This document shows, piece after piece, positions 1 through 12,647 of a DNA stretch of 64,000 nt. The stretch lies in the NCBI GenBank assembly GCA_026122225.1, contig JANEZZ010001570.1, forward strand, positions 6,324,501-6,388,500, written 5' to 3'. This stretch comes from Heloderma charlesbogerti. Its lineage: Eukaryota > Chordata > Lepidosauria > Squamata > Helodermatidae. The first letter of the stretch is position 1; the number at the start of each line of letters is the position of its first letter. The notes below the pieces were generated by a model. It was not told where the DNA came from, ran no database searches, and saw nothing but the letters and a program-made list of their open reading frames with translations. A program made the position numbers and the translations under genes.

Positions 1-1790
1 GAGCATCAGTAATTTTATCCATTATCTTTAGCAAGTCCCCCTCTTCAGTCTTGTTGGAGTTTATAGAGTTAAGCAGGGTCATATAGTAGCCAATCACATG
101 TAGTGCTTTATATTCTATTAGGAAGGAACATCCAAGCTAAACTGTCCCTAAATACTGCCAAGATGCTACTGGTAAACACTGTCAATGTTTTTGCATCCTT
201 GCCTTAACTATGAATTGCCAGGACATCAGCATAAGGATTCTTCCTTGAAACATACTGGATGTTTCACTGTTTAATACTTGATTCCATATCCTTGGACAGT
301 AAATTATATTGAGGAGTATGCAACAGATCCTTTATGGAGAAGAGAGAGATTTTGGATAACTTTCCAAAGTGCATTGCTTCTGTAAAATGCCTGTATATTT
401 CTACTGGGTTTGAAGGAATGGTTGCAAACCAGCACTGTTTGTAGTATATGCTCAAATATTTTATTCAGGCTTTTCTGATTTCCTTGCAAGTCAGTTTCGA
501 GTTATGTTTGGTTAGGAGGTAACTAAATTGTTTCAGATTTCCCCCAGTGTAAACCAGAGAATAAAATTCAAATCAATCCAATTGCAGCTACAATGATTAA
601 AATTATATGAAATCTACATGGATTACATATTGGGTTGAAATAATTTACATCCATCCCATTCTCATAAAACAACTTTGATTCCCATAAACCTAGGGGATCT
701 AAAGGATCTGAGTCTTTAAAAACAAGAGACAGATATCCAAGCAACCAACAGCTTTTACCATCATGGACTGAGTTATTTTTCAGCTTAAGAAAAAGACCCT
801 TTCTTACATAGTTAATTACTTTCAATGTCTCCTAGTGCATATTTCTAATTGATTCAGTTGTTACTTCATTTCCGCCTGCTACACAATCAGTCCTCTGTCT
901 GCAGGACCACAATGGATGCCACAGCAACTGAGCATGATCTAAAACAAACAAAATGGAGGGGAGGCTGATCATACATAGCAATTTTAGCACATTTGGGTTG
1001 CAGAGCTATCTAGCATATGTATATATTTCAGTGCCTTGTAATTATGGTTCTTTCACACTAGAGCCCTTCATGGCTGCTGAAGCATTGCTTTTCTGCAAAT
1101 AGCTGGAAGCAAAATAAAGATGGAGTTTCCATAGAGCTTTTAACATAGCACTAAAGTAGCAATGCCCTTCCCCATGGCTAAGATACTTCTGGAATGACTA
1201 CTCACAAGTAAGTCCCATAAACAAAGGTCCCTGGCAGCTTCAAACAAAGTTTATTGCTTGAAGGTTCAGCCTGTGTTATTCCTTCCTATTGACCCTAGCT
1301 GGGGAAGTAGTGAGTAAATTGCCCTTGGAATAGTTTCTCTGAATTGCCCCAACATCAGTTTCTGTGTTCCCACTGAAGGGGATGCTTTAATTATGGGTGG
1401 CCTTTCCCTTTCTTTCTTAATATCAAAATTATGCTATAATCTTTTCCTTGTTGCAAACAGAAATTGACATCAGGATAATTCAGAGCAGATATTCAAGGGG
1501 CAATTACTCATTAAATCCCACAACTAGGATCAACAGGAAGCAATTACAAAGGCTAAACCTGCAAAAAGAAACCTGTTTATTTAAGGGCACAGGAGCCCCC
1601 CCCCCCCAAAAGCCTTAATACTGCTTTCTCTGTTCATATGGGACAGGATGGCATTTCAATTGTATTTAATTACAAGAAAAATTAGTCACAAATTGGATCT
1701 GGTGGGAAAAACCCATGGTAGAAGAATGCAGAAAACAGTGGACTACAATGATCTACTTCCACACTAGTCCCCCACCTTTTTTTTTTTTTT
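1..1790. other. Non-genic AT-rich stretch
   Basis: No convincing exon, RNA gene or recognisable repeat. Open frames here are under 90 codons and lack domain-like composition. A run of 12 C lies at 1596-1607 and a T-run just before 1791. This may be unique sequence or very old repeat remains. Confidence 0.5.
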
Positions 1791-1794
1791 GGTA

Positions 1795-1875
1795 GAATTG
1801 CCATCCTTTGTTCACTCATTTTTTATGGATTATCCAGATGATGTCAAAAAGTGAGTGAACAAAGGATGGCAATTC
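1795..1875. repeat. Perfect 24-bp inverted repeat (hairpin)
   Basis: The arms 1795-1818 and 1852-1875 are exact reverse complements, beginning gaattgccatcctttg, around a 33-nt spacer. Five T/A pairs just inside a single mismatch lengthen the stem. A T-run precedes the left arm. It could be a small foldback MITE or a template-switch product. No target-site duplication was identified. Confidence 0.85.
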
Positions 1876-1990
1876 CACAGAAAATGGCTAATATGGAAGC
1901 AACCTGTGGTTTCTTCAATTTCTTAAAGCCATTCCTATGAAGTGCCCAAGTGACCATTAGTATGCTTAATACAGTATTCTTCTCTAGATA

Positions 1991-2140
1991 GGCTGGGCAA
2001 GGGTAGGCAACCTGATGCCTTCCAGATGTTCTGGACTACAACTCTCATAATCCCTGATCATTGCCCATGCTGGCTGGGATTTATGACAGCTGTAATCCAA
2101 AACATCCAGACGGCTCCAGGCTGCCTACCCCTGGGCTAGG
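1991..2140. mobile_element. Palindromic hAT-like MITE (family A), copy 1
   Basis: The termini are near-mirror images: caagggtaggcaacctg at 1998 and the complement of caggggtaggcagcctg ending at 2133. Inside are the family-A marks 'ccagatgttctggactacaa' and its inverted partner near the right end. The flanks ggctggg (1991-1997) and ggctagg (2134-2140) match at 6 of 7 positions, fitting a decayed hAT-type duplication. No coding capacity. Other family-A copies lie near 5.6, 15.3, 21.8, 49.0, 49.4 and 60.6 kb. Confidence 0.7.
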
Positions 2141-3094
2141 ATCATCTAAAATGGAAACACATTATAATTTTAATATAATTTAACCATCTCATAAACTTTT
2201 ATTTTAACCAACACAAAGTCTTTTAATGCTTCTGTCCCTGCTCCTGGTACTGTCAGTGACCACTGGGCATATGGTCAAACTCTCAGTGCCAGCATAAGGG
2301 TACATTTGTATCCTTACATCACTACTGGGAAAAGACCCCTGCACCCCAGTAAGAACATATAAGTGACTTCTATGAACAGGGCCCAGGGGAAGAGAAGAAG
2401 GTGCCATCAACACAAACCTGTGCCCCACAATCCTAGACCAAATTTTGCACCATTTGGGAACTATAGTAAGACACATACACTCTCTCCCTGAGAAGCAGAT
2501 TGAATATTCAGTTTTGCACAACTTGCCACAGAAGGTTATGCTGCAATGGCCAAAACTTTCAACAAGAATATTAGTTATAGATAATATAAGGATATCATCT
2601 CCATTAACTTTTCCCTGTCTAAATTATTTGATTCACTCTGATCTAAACAATGCCATTCTTCCTGTACAACTGCCTTTCTAGATGCGAGCCATGCATGCAA
2701 TACAACAACAAAAAAGAGCAGTGCCTACGGGAACTCATATCCAGCACAGGTGATGCTCCTGCACAGCTGAACAGTTGGCCAACAGTGCCAATCATCTATC
2801 ACGGAGGACCATCTGAAGCCTTCTCCCATCCTCCTCAACAGGTAGTTTGTATTGTCAAAGCAGACCACCCCAGCCATCTGTTTGGCAGAGGTAATCTTTT
2901 AGCCCAATATTGCATGCAAGGCTCTCTAATATTTGGGCCTTTTCTTCATACAGATCACCCCTGAAAGGTGTTCTGTGCATGGAAGCCCATTTCACTGATC
3001 ACCCTAATTTGATGAAGGCAATTTTACTACTTTACATTAACATCGGTTTCTTCATCCTTTGCATCTATGCCTGCCTACATCATTTCAGCAATGA
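2141..3094. other. Non-genic stretch, unclassified
   Basis: Open frames up to 105 codons exist on both strands (for example 2650-2964 plus), but they overlap one another and show no recognisable domain or initiation context. Nothing further is supported. Confidence 0.4.
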
Positions 3095-3381
3095 AAGATG
3101 TAGTGATGGCCACCAACTTGGATGGCTTTAAAAGGGGATTAAACAAATTCATGGAGGTAAGTCTATCAATGGCTACTAGTTATGATGGCTATATATTGCC
3201 TCCAGTATCAGAGGCAGTAAGCTTATGTACACCAGTTGCTGGGGAGCATGGGCAGGAGGATGCTTTTGCACTCACATCCTGCTTGTGGGTTTCTTGTGGG
3301 CAGCTGGTTGGACACTGTGTGAAGAGAATGCTGGACTAGGTAGGCCTTTGGTCTTATCCAGTAAGGCTGTTCTTATGTAAT
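3095..3381 (+). mobile_element. CR1-L3-type LINE, 3' end fragment
   Basis: The sequence encodes the end of a CR1-L3 reverse-transcriptase ORF: at 3099-3150 'DVVMATNLDGFKRGLNKF' can be read, followed by a 3' UTR running to 'tggtcttatccagtaaggctgttcttatg'-like sequence near 3377. It aligns over its length with the better preserved plus-strand copy at 58236-58848 (same 'atggctactag' and 'accagttgctggggagcatg' landmarks). It is heavily 5'-truncated and non-functional. Confidence 0.75.
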
Positions 3382-3385
3382 TAAG

Positions 3386-3500
3386 GGCACAATCCTATGC
3401 ATGCTTAGAAGGAAAAAAGTCCTACATCTCCCAGCATTCCCCAGCCAGCCTAGGCAATGCTTGATGAACTACAGTTACAGCATCCCCAGTGTTGAGAATC
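3386..3500. mobile_element. Palindromic MITE (family B), partial
   Basis: Begins gggcacaatcctatgcatgc and contains agtcctac and cccagcattccccagc, as in the complete foldback copy at 30003-30140. Only the left half is recognisable here. Non-coding. Confidence 0.55.
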
Positions 3501-3639
3501 CCACATGAACTCCAATGCACATATGGGGATCTTGCATGATCAAGCTTCGGCCTTAATTTCAATGGAGAGGACAGACCCACACATCTATCTCTTTGCACAT
3601 AGATGGACCTGCCCATTCCACTAAAGTGGAACTAGTTCT

Positions 3640-6600
3640 TTGCAGAGCAAGAAAACCTGTGCTCATGCACCTGCAAATAATTGCTGAACCAGGGGGGTGT
3701 TTTGACAGATAAATAGCTTTTTCTTTTCTTTTTTTTTACTATACTTATACAAATTATATATTTAATGTTTTTTGTAAAGAGATGAACATCCTCCATGTTT
3801 ATTCGACACAAGAATCAAGTATGTTTACAACTGCACCCCTCCTTCAGATTGGAACCAATGACCTGATGTATCTCACTTTTCTGATGTTGTCACAATATGC
3901 CATATTAAATATCACAACCATAGTGAGCCTGAAGATCCAAATAATGTAATTTTGTGCCCATGGCCTACCTGAAAAACATTCTAAGCCACAATGTAAAGTA
4001 AAACATAGGAAGCTAATAACACGATTGGGCATGCAGAACATTAAAACTAATCTCGAATATTAACTGAAATCCACTTTGGGCCTGGAAAGGATAGAAGGAG
4101 CAAGATACAGCTCTCAAAGATGTATTTCTTTTCCTGCACATAAATTGAAACGGCTATATGTGCCTTATAATACTGCCTTGGTGCAATTTTCCTGTTATAA
4201 AGGACCATTTAGAGACAACTGATGATATAATTCCTTTAAACTTCTTAACATACGTATATAATCATCATTTCATGTTTCCTGCATTTTTATTCATGCAGCA
4301 CTAAAAAAAACTCATCCCAAATCTCTCAAGAGTACCTCACTGAAAAAGCTAATATTCAAATGCTTCTAATCCCCTTACAGCACAAATCTATACATGCTAC
4401 TCAGAAGTAATTCTCACTGAGTCCAATGGAACTTACTTCCTGGCAAGTAGCCTAAAAAGTGTATTGCTTTATAGAATTGCTTTAGACAACAAGTATATTA
4501 TGCATTACTCAAATGCAATAATGCTATCTGGATTTTTTTTTTTAAATCTACAACAACCTCATGGTCAGTTTGCTCTGAACATACACAATAAATTGGTGTG
4601 GCATTTTTCAACTGCATGCTACTTACTGGATAGTTTTTTCTAAATTAAATACATTCATCTTACCTCTGTTAATATGTATCAGGATGTATTTCCTCCTCTG
4701 CTGATATAAAATGGCATTCATTTTATCCATTTATTCCATCTCAGTAAATATGCCTACCCCATCCTCACTTTTTGATTTAATTTAATGCTCTCAAGATAAA
4801 CTCTGTCATTTACAATAATTTATAAAACTTCAGCTTTAAATGCACTCAATCTGTCTTGCAGCTTTGTAAAATATCTGTTCAACAATTATATGGATAGTGT
4901 TCATCAGCTATTCCTCTGATAAGAACTTCTGATATTTCAGAATAAAGCAATCTGTTAACATGACTGTCATTCAGTGTCATAATGGCTTTTCAAGAGAAAC
5001 AGAAGCCTTAAGGATATTGCAAATGAAACAGCTGTGTTTTTTTAAACCTAAATGAAGCGCTTTTCATCATTTCCTACAGACCTAGAATTGAGATTAGTAC
5101 GATATTTCATTACAAAACATATACTGTAATTATGCTTTCACCAAAAATAATTTCTATGCCCACATATTCAAACACACTTTATACTACACTAGGCTGAAAA
5201 ATTAGACACTCTTCTGCATCCTGCTATCTCACATATATGCAGGGAGAAGAAACAAGCATTGGGTTGCATCTAGGGCATGCTAGCTACACTTAGATCCCAT
5301 TGAAATCAGTGATTTAAGTCAGTCATGGTTAACACTTCATGTTGACTTCAATGGGTGCAACTAACTTGTTCTTGCTCCAACCTATTCACTCCATCTCTTA
5401 ATCTTTAAGAATATGAGCTGGTTAAAATTCACAATAAAAGACTGATAAAAAAAGACTGTGGGTTGCTTTCCATAACAGAGGTTATTGCTTTTTGACAGTT
5501 AAAAGTATTTTTGGTTAAAACTGCTCTAAGTTCCTTGACTGCTAGGGAAAAAAAGAACTACAGGTTCAATCCACCTCTTATTTAAATCAATGGCAAAACT
5601 CCCATGGCTATATATCCATGGGAGTAACCTTCCACAATCTGGTATATTCCAGATGTATTGGACTACAATCCCCATTATACCCAGCCAGCATGGCCACCAA
5701 AAGAAGAAGGCTAATGTAGACAGAATAGGATTCCACCCCAAATGTGTGAACATTTTATTGGCATAGAAGGGGATGATTAAACATACACAACTATATAATT
5801 TAATAGTGACAAATATGTGGATGTTTCTCTGTTCAACATTTGGATTTTAAATCACAAACCAACAACAGGTTCACTATTGCAGAGCTGACCAATTTTTAAA
5901 AAAGGATAAAAATTATTCCACAGCCTAGGTAGGTTTTCAAAATGTATTTGTGTCTATTTTTTTTTTTAAGTCATAGTACTTGGAATATGCATTACTTTTT
6001 AAAAGTTTAGAAAATCAGGTGCAGATTTTCACAGTTTGAAAGGGTTTATATATTTCATTTATCTCCACATGTATTATATGTCTATAATACATATTTATCT
6101 CTACATGTATTATCTACACACACTTAAGCACCAAAAAAGTTGTGTGTCTTGTAAATAATAAATACCACAAAGAAAACACAACAATATCCAATATCCTGGG
6201 TGTGAAATATTACAAACAAAATCTAGGGGGAAATGCAGAGAAATTATGCATACCTAAATTCCACTGAAAAACCTATAGGATTTCAAACCTGGTAAAGCAC
6301 TTACGTCTCATTAATTTCAATTAGACTTTGGAATGGCCGTTTAATTTCGGCATGGAAATGAAAGTAAGTTTCTTTTAAATTAATATGTAAAACATAAGCA
6401 GTCAGAGTCTGGTCTGCTTTGTGTTTGAGGAGAGCAATTCATATTTTATGCATCTGTGAAGAGTAAGGTGATTCTGAAAGGGGCAACTGGAGAATATGCA
6501 TTACTATATCTGTTATCACTTGCCTTTAAAGACTTAACTATAGCTACATCCTTGCACACCATCTGAGAAAATGACATATATCCATGGAGTTAGTCCATCT

Positions 6601-8339
6601 AACTAAACAAGTTAAGATACAATTGTAAAATTATAGGTAAAACCTAGAGCAATTTCCTAAGCTTAGAGTATTTGTTAAAGGGAAACACACTCCATAGTCA
6701 CCATGAAATGTCACCATGAAATGGATCATGATCCCAAAGACTATGAAAGTAGCTCAGTGAGCCCAAGGGGACGTAAGGTAACAAACTCCCCAAGTTGTAG
6801 GGGTTTGGGAATAGCGGGAACATTTGATAGGAGCCTGACATGGCACAGAGATTGGTTGTTTAAACTTTTCAAAGCCATGAGCATGCCACGGCAGTGACTA
6901 GCATCACTGAAGATTTTTAAAAATATAAAATTGTGTTGCAGGTGCTTTTTATAAAAAGCTCTCAAAGTCTGTACAGCTCCTTTTAAAGATTGCTTCGTAA
7001 GCAAATGTCTTTTGAACTGCCAAAATACAATTAATGTTTTTGTTTAAGTGAGTTGAATAGTAAATTGTGTACCTTTTAGGCTGGTTATAAAGTATACTTA
7101 GATATTAATTTCCTTTGTATCAGTGAAATTTCCACATGGGTGGATTTAGGATTTGGGTGTCAGGCATATAGACATTATTTTCTCTGCCACCCCACCCTTG
7201 CAAAGAGAGTTTAATTGGGAAGATCTGAAGCACTGCTTAAGCTTTTTATATATATATCTCTTAGCATTGTAATATTTCGTGTAGAATCCCTAGGTAGAAT
7301 TATACCATGGTACAATTGCTTGCCAAATTTCACTTTACTGAAACTGAAACTCTTCTTGTATTATATGGATTAACTGTTCCAGTGAGCGACACAGTTAATT
7401 TGCAGAATATGGATCCCAACATTTTCACTGCACATTTAATTAACAGATTCACTTGTAGTCACTCTAAACCAGTACCTTAGAGACAGCTATTATCAGTTCA
7501 GGAGGTTTTGCATGAAATACTAAAATGCCACCAGTAACACATAATATGCACAATAGGTCCTGCACTGATTCATACAACAGAAATTATTAATGCTGAATGA
7601 AATCCCCTATTGAGTAATGTATGCTTATTCCCTTTAAACCCAGCACCTTTACACAACAAATGGCTGCAAAGTTTTCACTAGCTTCCTACAGAGAAGGGTA
7701 ATCAATTATAATGCAAGATATTCACTTCGTAAACTTATCCTGTGTGGCATTTAACTTTCAGAGCAATACATCACCAACATCATCCAAATTCATTCTCTTG
7801 CCACACTGCCATTTTTCTGGTTGGTAAATCTGTGTTTTAGAACACTTCTTCCCAAACACTGTGGTATACTTTATTAATCTATTTTCTATATTACTGCTCT
7901 ATTCTATTTTCCCATACATTATACTATAGTGATTATAGAAATGCAAGATATAGGTGTTATACAATAACAGATGAAAAAGAATTCTATGTGTCAATTCTAC
8001 ATTGACAGAACACTACATGTTACCATAATACTGGATTGTCAAAAAGCCCTACCATCAAACTCAAAATGTACGAACAAGGCATGCACGTACACACAGGATT
8101 ATTTTTCTGTAAGCTCCTAAAAGACACAGTACAGCTTTTTCATGGGGTTGGAGATGGCTAAAAATGCCAACATAAAAGGATAGATGGCTGTTCCGTTAAT
8201 CTGCTGTCAAGTCATACAGAATAAAAACCACTGGAAACTAGAAGATGCAATAATGATCATTTAAGCGCTGCTCTAAAGAGAGTGACAAATACGGCCTAAA
8301 TCTTTTACTGAAGGTTCTTTTAAAGATTTAAACAGTCTA
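3640..8339. other. Long non-genic AT-rich interval
   Basis: I see no exon or RNA gene. Weak repeat remains include a sequence at 4385-4470 and another at 5265-5385 that resemble palindromic MITEs with internal 'ccattgaa...tcaatgg' symmetry, plus a partial family-A MITE at 5629-5705. Around 6300-6360 an AT-rich block holds homeodomain-like TAAT/ATTA cores, which alone is weak evidence. Confidence 0.4.
5629..5705. mobile_element. Palindromic hAT-like MITE (family A), left half
   Basis: The landmarks 'ccacaatctggtatattcca' and gatgtattggactacaat correspond to the left arm of the family-A element at 15266-15390. The right arm is missing. Confidence 0.55.
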
Positions 8340-11105
8340 TTGTTTGGTCCTCTGGGTACCTTTTTTCTCTTGGCTTTGTTCTGTATTTTCCTCTGCTGTA
8401 GTTTCCATGGCTGGCTTTATACCATCCACCAAAAATGCTTTCACTCCCCGCCCCCAGCAAAGACTCTCTCTCCCTTCTTTCTTCCTTCCCTTCTGTCTCT
8501 TATTTACTGCCGCAGTGATTGAGTGGCTCAGTTCCTCACTACAGTAGATTGCACTCTTTTTCCAAAATGCACAAGTCTTGTCAGCTTCAGTTTTGATCTG
8601 CCTACTGGTCCATAAAGATATTTGCCAGGAAACACTCAGCTATACGTCAGAGACCCCCTCAGTTATAAAATCACAGTGCTGTGCTCGATTGTCTCCCGTC
8701 TCTCTGTGTATTTGCAGTGGGAACTTGAAGAATCAGCTAGCCTCTCATTTCTCTCACATGCTCTCCACTTTCCTTTTCTCTCTATGAATGTTAAATCAAT
8801 TCTCGGGTGAAGAATAGATCTGTGACATCAGAAAAGGGGCTGCATCTGAAGGAGTGAAAGGAGCCCCCTCCTGTTGCATGACTCAGCAATGACACTAGCC
8901 CCTCTTCATATGCCATACCTAAGGAGAGTCCATGTCATTAAACAACAAAGCTCCCTTTCCCATGAGATTCTATTATTATGCTTGAATTTTTATTTATTCC
9001 ATATGCCCTCTGTTCTTACACAGACAACAGCATGTGCCCATTTCCTATACATTAGCATTTGACTTTAGTGATTGTATGGCTTTAACGCAATTATTTGCAA
9101 ATGTATGCCCACAAAATAAATATATTGATGCCAGTGATTATGAGACCCTTGTAAGCTTTTCAGAATTCTGGGGCAGTTAAACATTACAACACAAATTCAG
9201 ATCAGTGAGTATAGACATGCAGGTGAAAATACAATTAGGTGTATAACATCTCAGGTTTCACAGTCTGATTCCTAATGTTAGGTTCACCCTGTCATTTACA
9301 AAGAAGCATCCCTATTAAGCATAAGCTTTAAAAGACTACAGAATTATTTCAGTAAATGACATGCTGTAATCAGCATCCTAGATGCTGAAAAATGAAAAAT
9401 ACCCAGTTTTCCAAAGGACAGTGCTCACTTAATGCCAAATAAATTTGTCGTTTCAAACAGATTTGTCCAGACACAGGTAAATTTTAGCAGGAGCTGACCA
9501 GGTATAGTGCATAATTATCCCATGTAATAGATGCTGGTTTGAAGATTTTTGCAAATCCAAACTTTTTTTTGTCAGTTTCTTATTTGTTTGGTATTTTGCA
9601 CTGGAAATCTGGAAATGAAAATCCAAGGCAGAAGTTTCAGCTCTTAAAAGGACTGCATTCTCAAGCTTTATAGACATGATGGAAAACTAGAATAAGTATT
9701 TATTTTAAAGGGAATGTTTGAACATATTCTCAGAGTTATAAACTCCCAGCATGTTGAGAGCATGCTCTTTAATGAGCTCCTGTCATGCTAGGTTTCCATG
9801 CACAGGGACTCCCTCACATGATGAACAGCAGTCAAACATGCATTCCTCCCCCTGCCCCACTGCATTATGAAATGACACTGACCATGAGAACTATACCATG
9901 TGCTTTTTTCCTGAATGTTTACATTTGTTCTCAGAGAGCAGTGAACTAGACAATAAGGCTCTCATTGATAAAGTCAAAAATTCCAGGGGAATTTTCACAT
10001 TAGCCTAAGGGGAAAGCAGTACCCCAGTCCACAAGGGAAAACACTTTTACATCCTTTCCTGCTTCATCACAATGACTCCTGTGCACAATAGCAAAGTAAC
10101 TTTTCATCTTTACATTTTTCAGAAACATGGACTTCTCATCTCTCTCTCCTAGAATTTCCTCTACCTTCTGGGTGTGGGGTTGGGGAAAGCATTCAACAAG
10201 ATAAAATCGCATGGATTTTTTATTTCTTTTAAAATCCATCCGAATAGATTGGGCCTGGGGCCCTATTTTTGCATACCTGAGTACAAAATATCTTTTCACT
10301 TTTCCATTTCAGTAGCAGATATAGTTCTCCAAAAGTGTGTTCAGGGTCCTGGGGAAACTGTATGAAAGGTGAAGTATCACATCACCTGAAAAGTGTGATA
10401 TGGCTTCACACTGTAGTCTTCCCTAGGAGAAACCCCTGTAGTATATCTAGATTTTTTTTATTTCTAAAATCCAACTTCATTTTTAAAAATACTTTTCTAC
10501 CACTTCACTGCATCATATGAGAACTACAAAGACCTTGGCATCTAGAACTTGAGATGCCAACAGCAGCTTTCTTCTAACCATACAGCATCCATAGCAACCT
10601 TGTACGATGCATCACTACATCTGTATGTTTCCCTCTACACTTCGCCTCCGGAAAGATTCCTTATTCATTTTTTTCTTCAAATGCAATGCTAAGAGGGCTA
10701 ACTTTCAGCAGGTGGGCTGGTTACAAAATGGCATCGTCAAATAATACCCAAACCACACCAAACTGAAAGCCAAGTGACACAAAACTTAGAAGAAATTTGG
10801 AGAATATAGGACAAGCCATAAGAGAGAACCAGTCACAAAAGAGAAGCAGCACATTTTAACATCTTTAAAAAGTCAAGATATTTGAAATAATTAGTGTGTA
10901 GTACAGGGCAATATTACAGGATAATGTATATGCCAATCAGCAAGCTTTATGAATTCTGTCATCAATAGAAAACAAAATATTTTCACTGCTAGCCAGTCAC
11001 CATCATTTGTGGGAGAAGTAAGTCTTAATATCAGAACAGTATTCTTTCACATTGAAATAAGTATACATGTATTTATGAGCACAAGCTAGTGTACTATAAG
11101 TTGAT
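8340..11105. other. Non-genic interval with a pyrimidine-rich patch
   Basis: 8340-8800 is unusually C/T-rich on the plus strand. An exact NF-E2/MAF-type core ATGACTCAGCA lies at 8878-8888, and a CRE-like TGACATCA at 8823-8830. These are consensus-looking sites without other support. The rest (8900-11105) holds no supported feature. Confidence 0.35.
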
Positions 11106-11190
11106 TAGTCATAGAATCATAGAATAGTAGGGTTGGAAGGGGCCTACAAGGCCATCGAGTCCAACCCCCTGCTCAATGCAGGAATCCAAG

Positions 11191-12572
11191 TCAGAGCATC
11201 CCTGACAAATGGCTGTCCAGCCTCGTCTTGAAGGCCTCCAGTGTGGGAGAGCCCACCACCTCCCTAGGTAATTGGTTCCATTGTTGTATTGCTCTAACAG
11301 TCAGGAAGTGTTTCCTGATGTTCAGCTGGAATCTGGCTTCCTGTAACTTGAGCCCATAACTCCATGTCCTGCACTCTGGGATGATCGAGAAGAGATCCTG
11401 GCCTTCCACTCTGTGACAACTCTGAACCCTCTCCAGCTTGTCTGCATCCTTCTTAAAGTGCGGTGCCCAGAAGTGGACACAATACTTTAGATGAGGCCTA
11501 ACCAGTGCTGAGTAGAGGGGAACTAGTACTTCCCGGGATTTGGAAGCTATGCTTCTATTAATGCAACTCAAAATAGCATTTGCCTTTTTTGCAGCCACAT
11601 CACATTGTTGACTCATATTCAGCTTGTGATCGACAACAATTCCAAGATCCATCTCGCTTGTAGTGTTGTTAAGTTGCGTATCCCCCATCTTGTAACTGTG
11701 CATTTGGTTTCTTTTTCCTAGGTGCAGAACTTGGCATTTATCCCTATTAAATCTCATTCTGTTGTTTTCTGCCCAGCGTCCCACTCTATCCAGATCACAT
11801 TGAATTTTGTTTCTGTCTTCCAAAGTATTAGCTATCCTGCCCAATTTTGTGTCATCTGCAAATTTGATCAGCATTCCCTGACCTCCTCATCCAAGTCATT
11901 AATAAAAATGTTGAAGAGCACTGGGCCCAGGACTGAGCCCTGTGGTACCCCGCTTATTACCTCTCCCCAGTTTGAGATGATCCCATTGATAAGCACTCTT
12001 TGAGTCCGATCCTGTAGCCAACTGTGGATCCACCTGATAGTTGTTTCATCTAGCCTACTCTGAGCTAGTTTGCTCATCAGGATATCATGGGGCACTTTGT
12101 CGAAAGCTTTGCTGAAGTCGAGGTATATGATGTCCACAGCATTTGCACAGTCCACAAGGGAGGTTACTTGATCAAAAAATGAGATCAGATTAGTCTGGCA
12201 GGATTTGTTCTTGACAAATTCATGTTGGCTTGGAGTAATCACTGCATTATTTTCAAGGTGCTTACAGATGGATTGCTTCATCATCTGCTCCAGAATGTTC
12301 CCAGGGATTGATGTCAAACTGACTGGTCTGTAGTTCCCAGGTTCCTCCTTTTTGCCCTTTTTGAAGATAGGGACAACATTAGCCCTCCTCCAGTCATCTG
12401 GCACTTCACCCGTCCTCCATGATTGCTCAAAGATAATAGACAGCGGTTCTGAGAGTTCTTCTGCCAGTTCCTTTATAACTCTAGGGTGCAGTTCATCTGG
12501 CCCTGAAGATTTGAACTTATTGAAAGTAATTAGGTGTTCCTTGACCATATGCCTATTGATCTCAAGCTGCAA
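11191..12572 (-). pseudogene. CR1 reverse transcriptase (two frames)
   Basis: This is the RT domain of the CR1 LINE, which copies the element's own RNA at a nicked target. Two open frames, 12572-11868 and 11874-11191, overlap at a frameshift next to the catalytic site. The first holds the fingers and palm start: '[15 protein letters not shown]', motif A '[16 protein letters not shown]' and motif B '[20 protein letters not shown]'. The second opens with motif C 'KFADDTKL', so both catalytic aspartates survive as sequence, and continues through 'GRWAENNRMRFNRDKCQVLHLG' to the C-terminal 'WNQLPREVV'. A further internal disruption is possible near 'ERVQSCHRVEGQDLF'. It is a retroelement relic and not a host gene. 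Confidence 0.9.
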
Positions 12573-12647
12573 TCCTGCCCCTTCAGCCTGTACTTCGCCT
12601 TTGCCAGGGGGCTCATAGACCCTCTTTTGGGAGAAGACTGAGACAAA

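Noticed and set aside
2650..2964. 104-codon plus-strand frame with a donor-like gtagtt site
   Set aside because: No known domain, no acceptor partner and overlapping frames of similar length; insufficient to call an exon.
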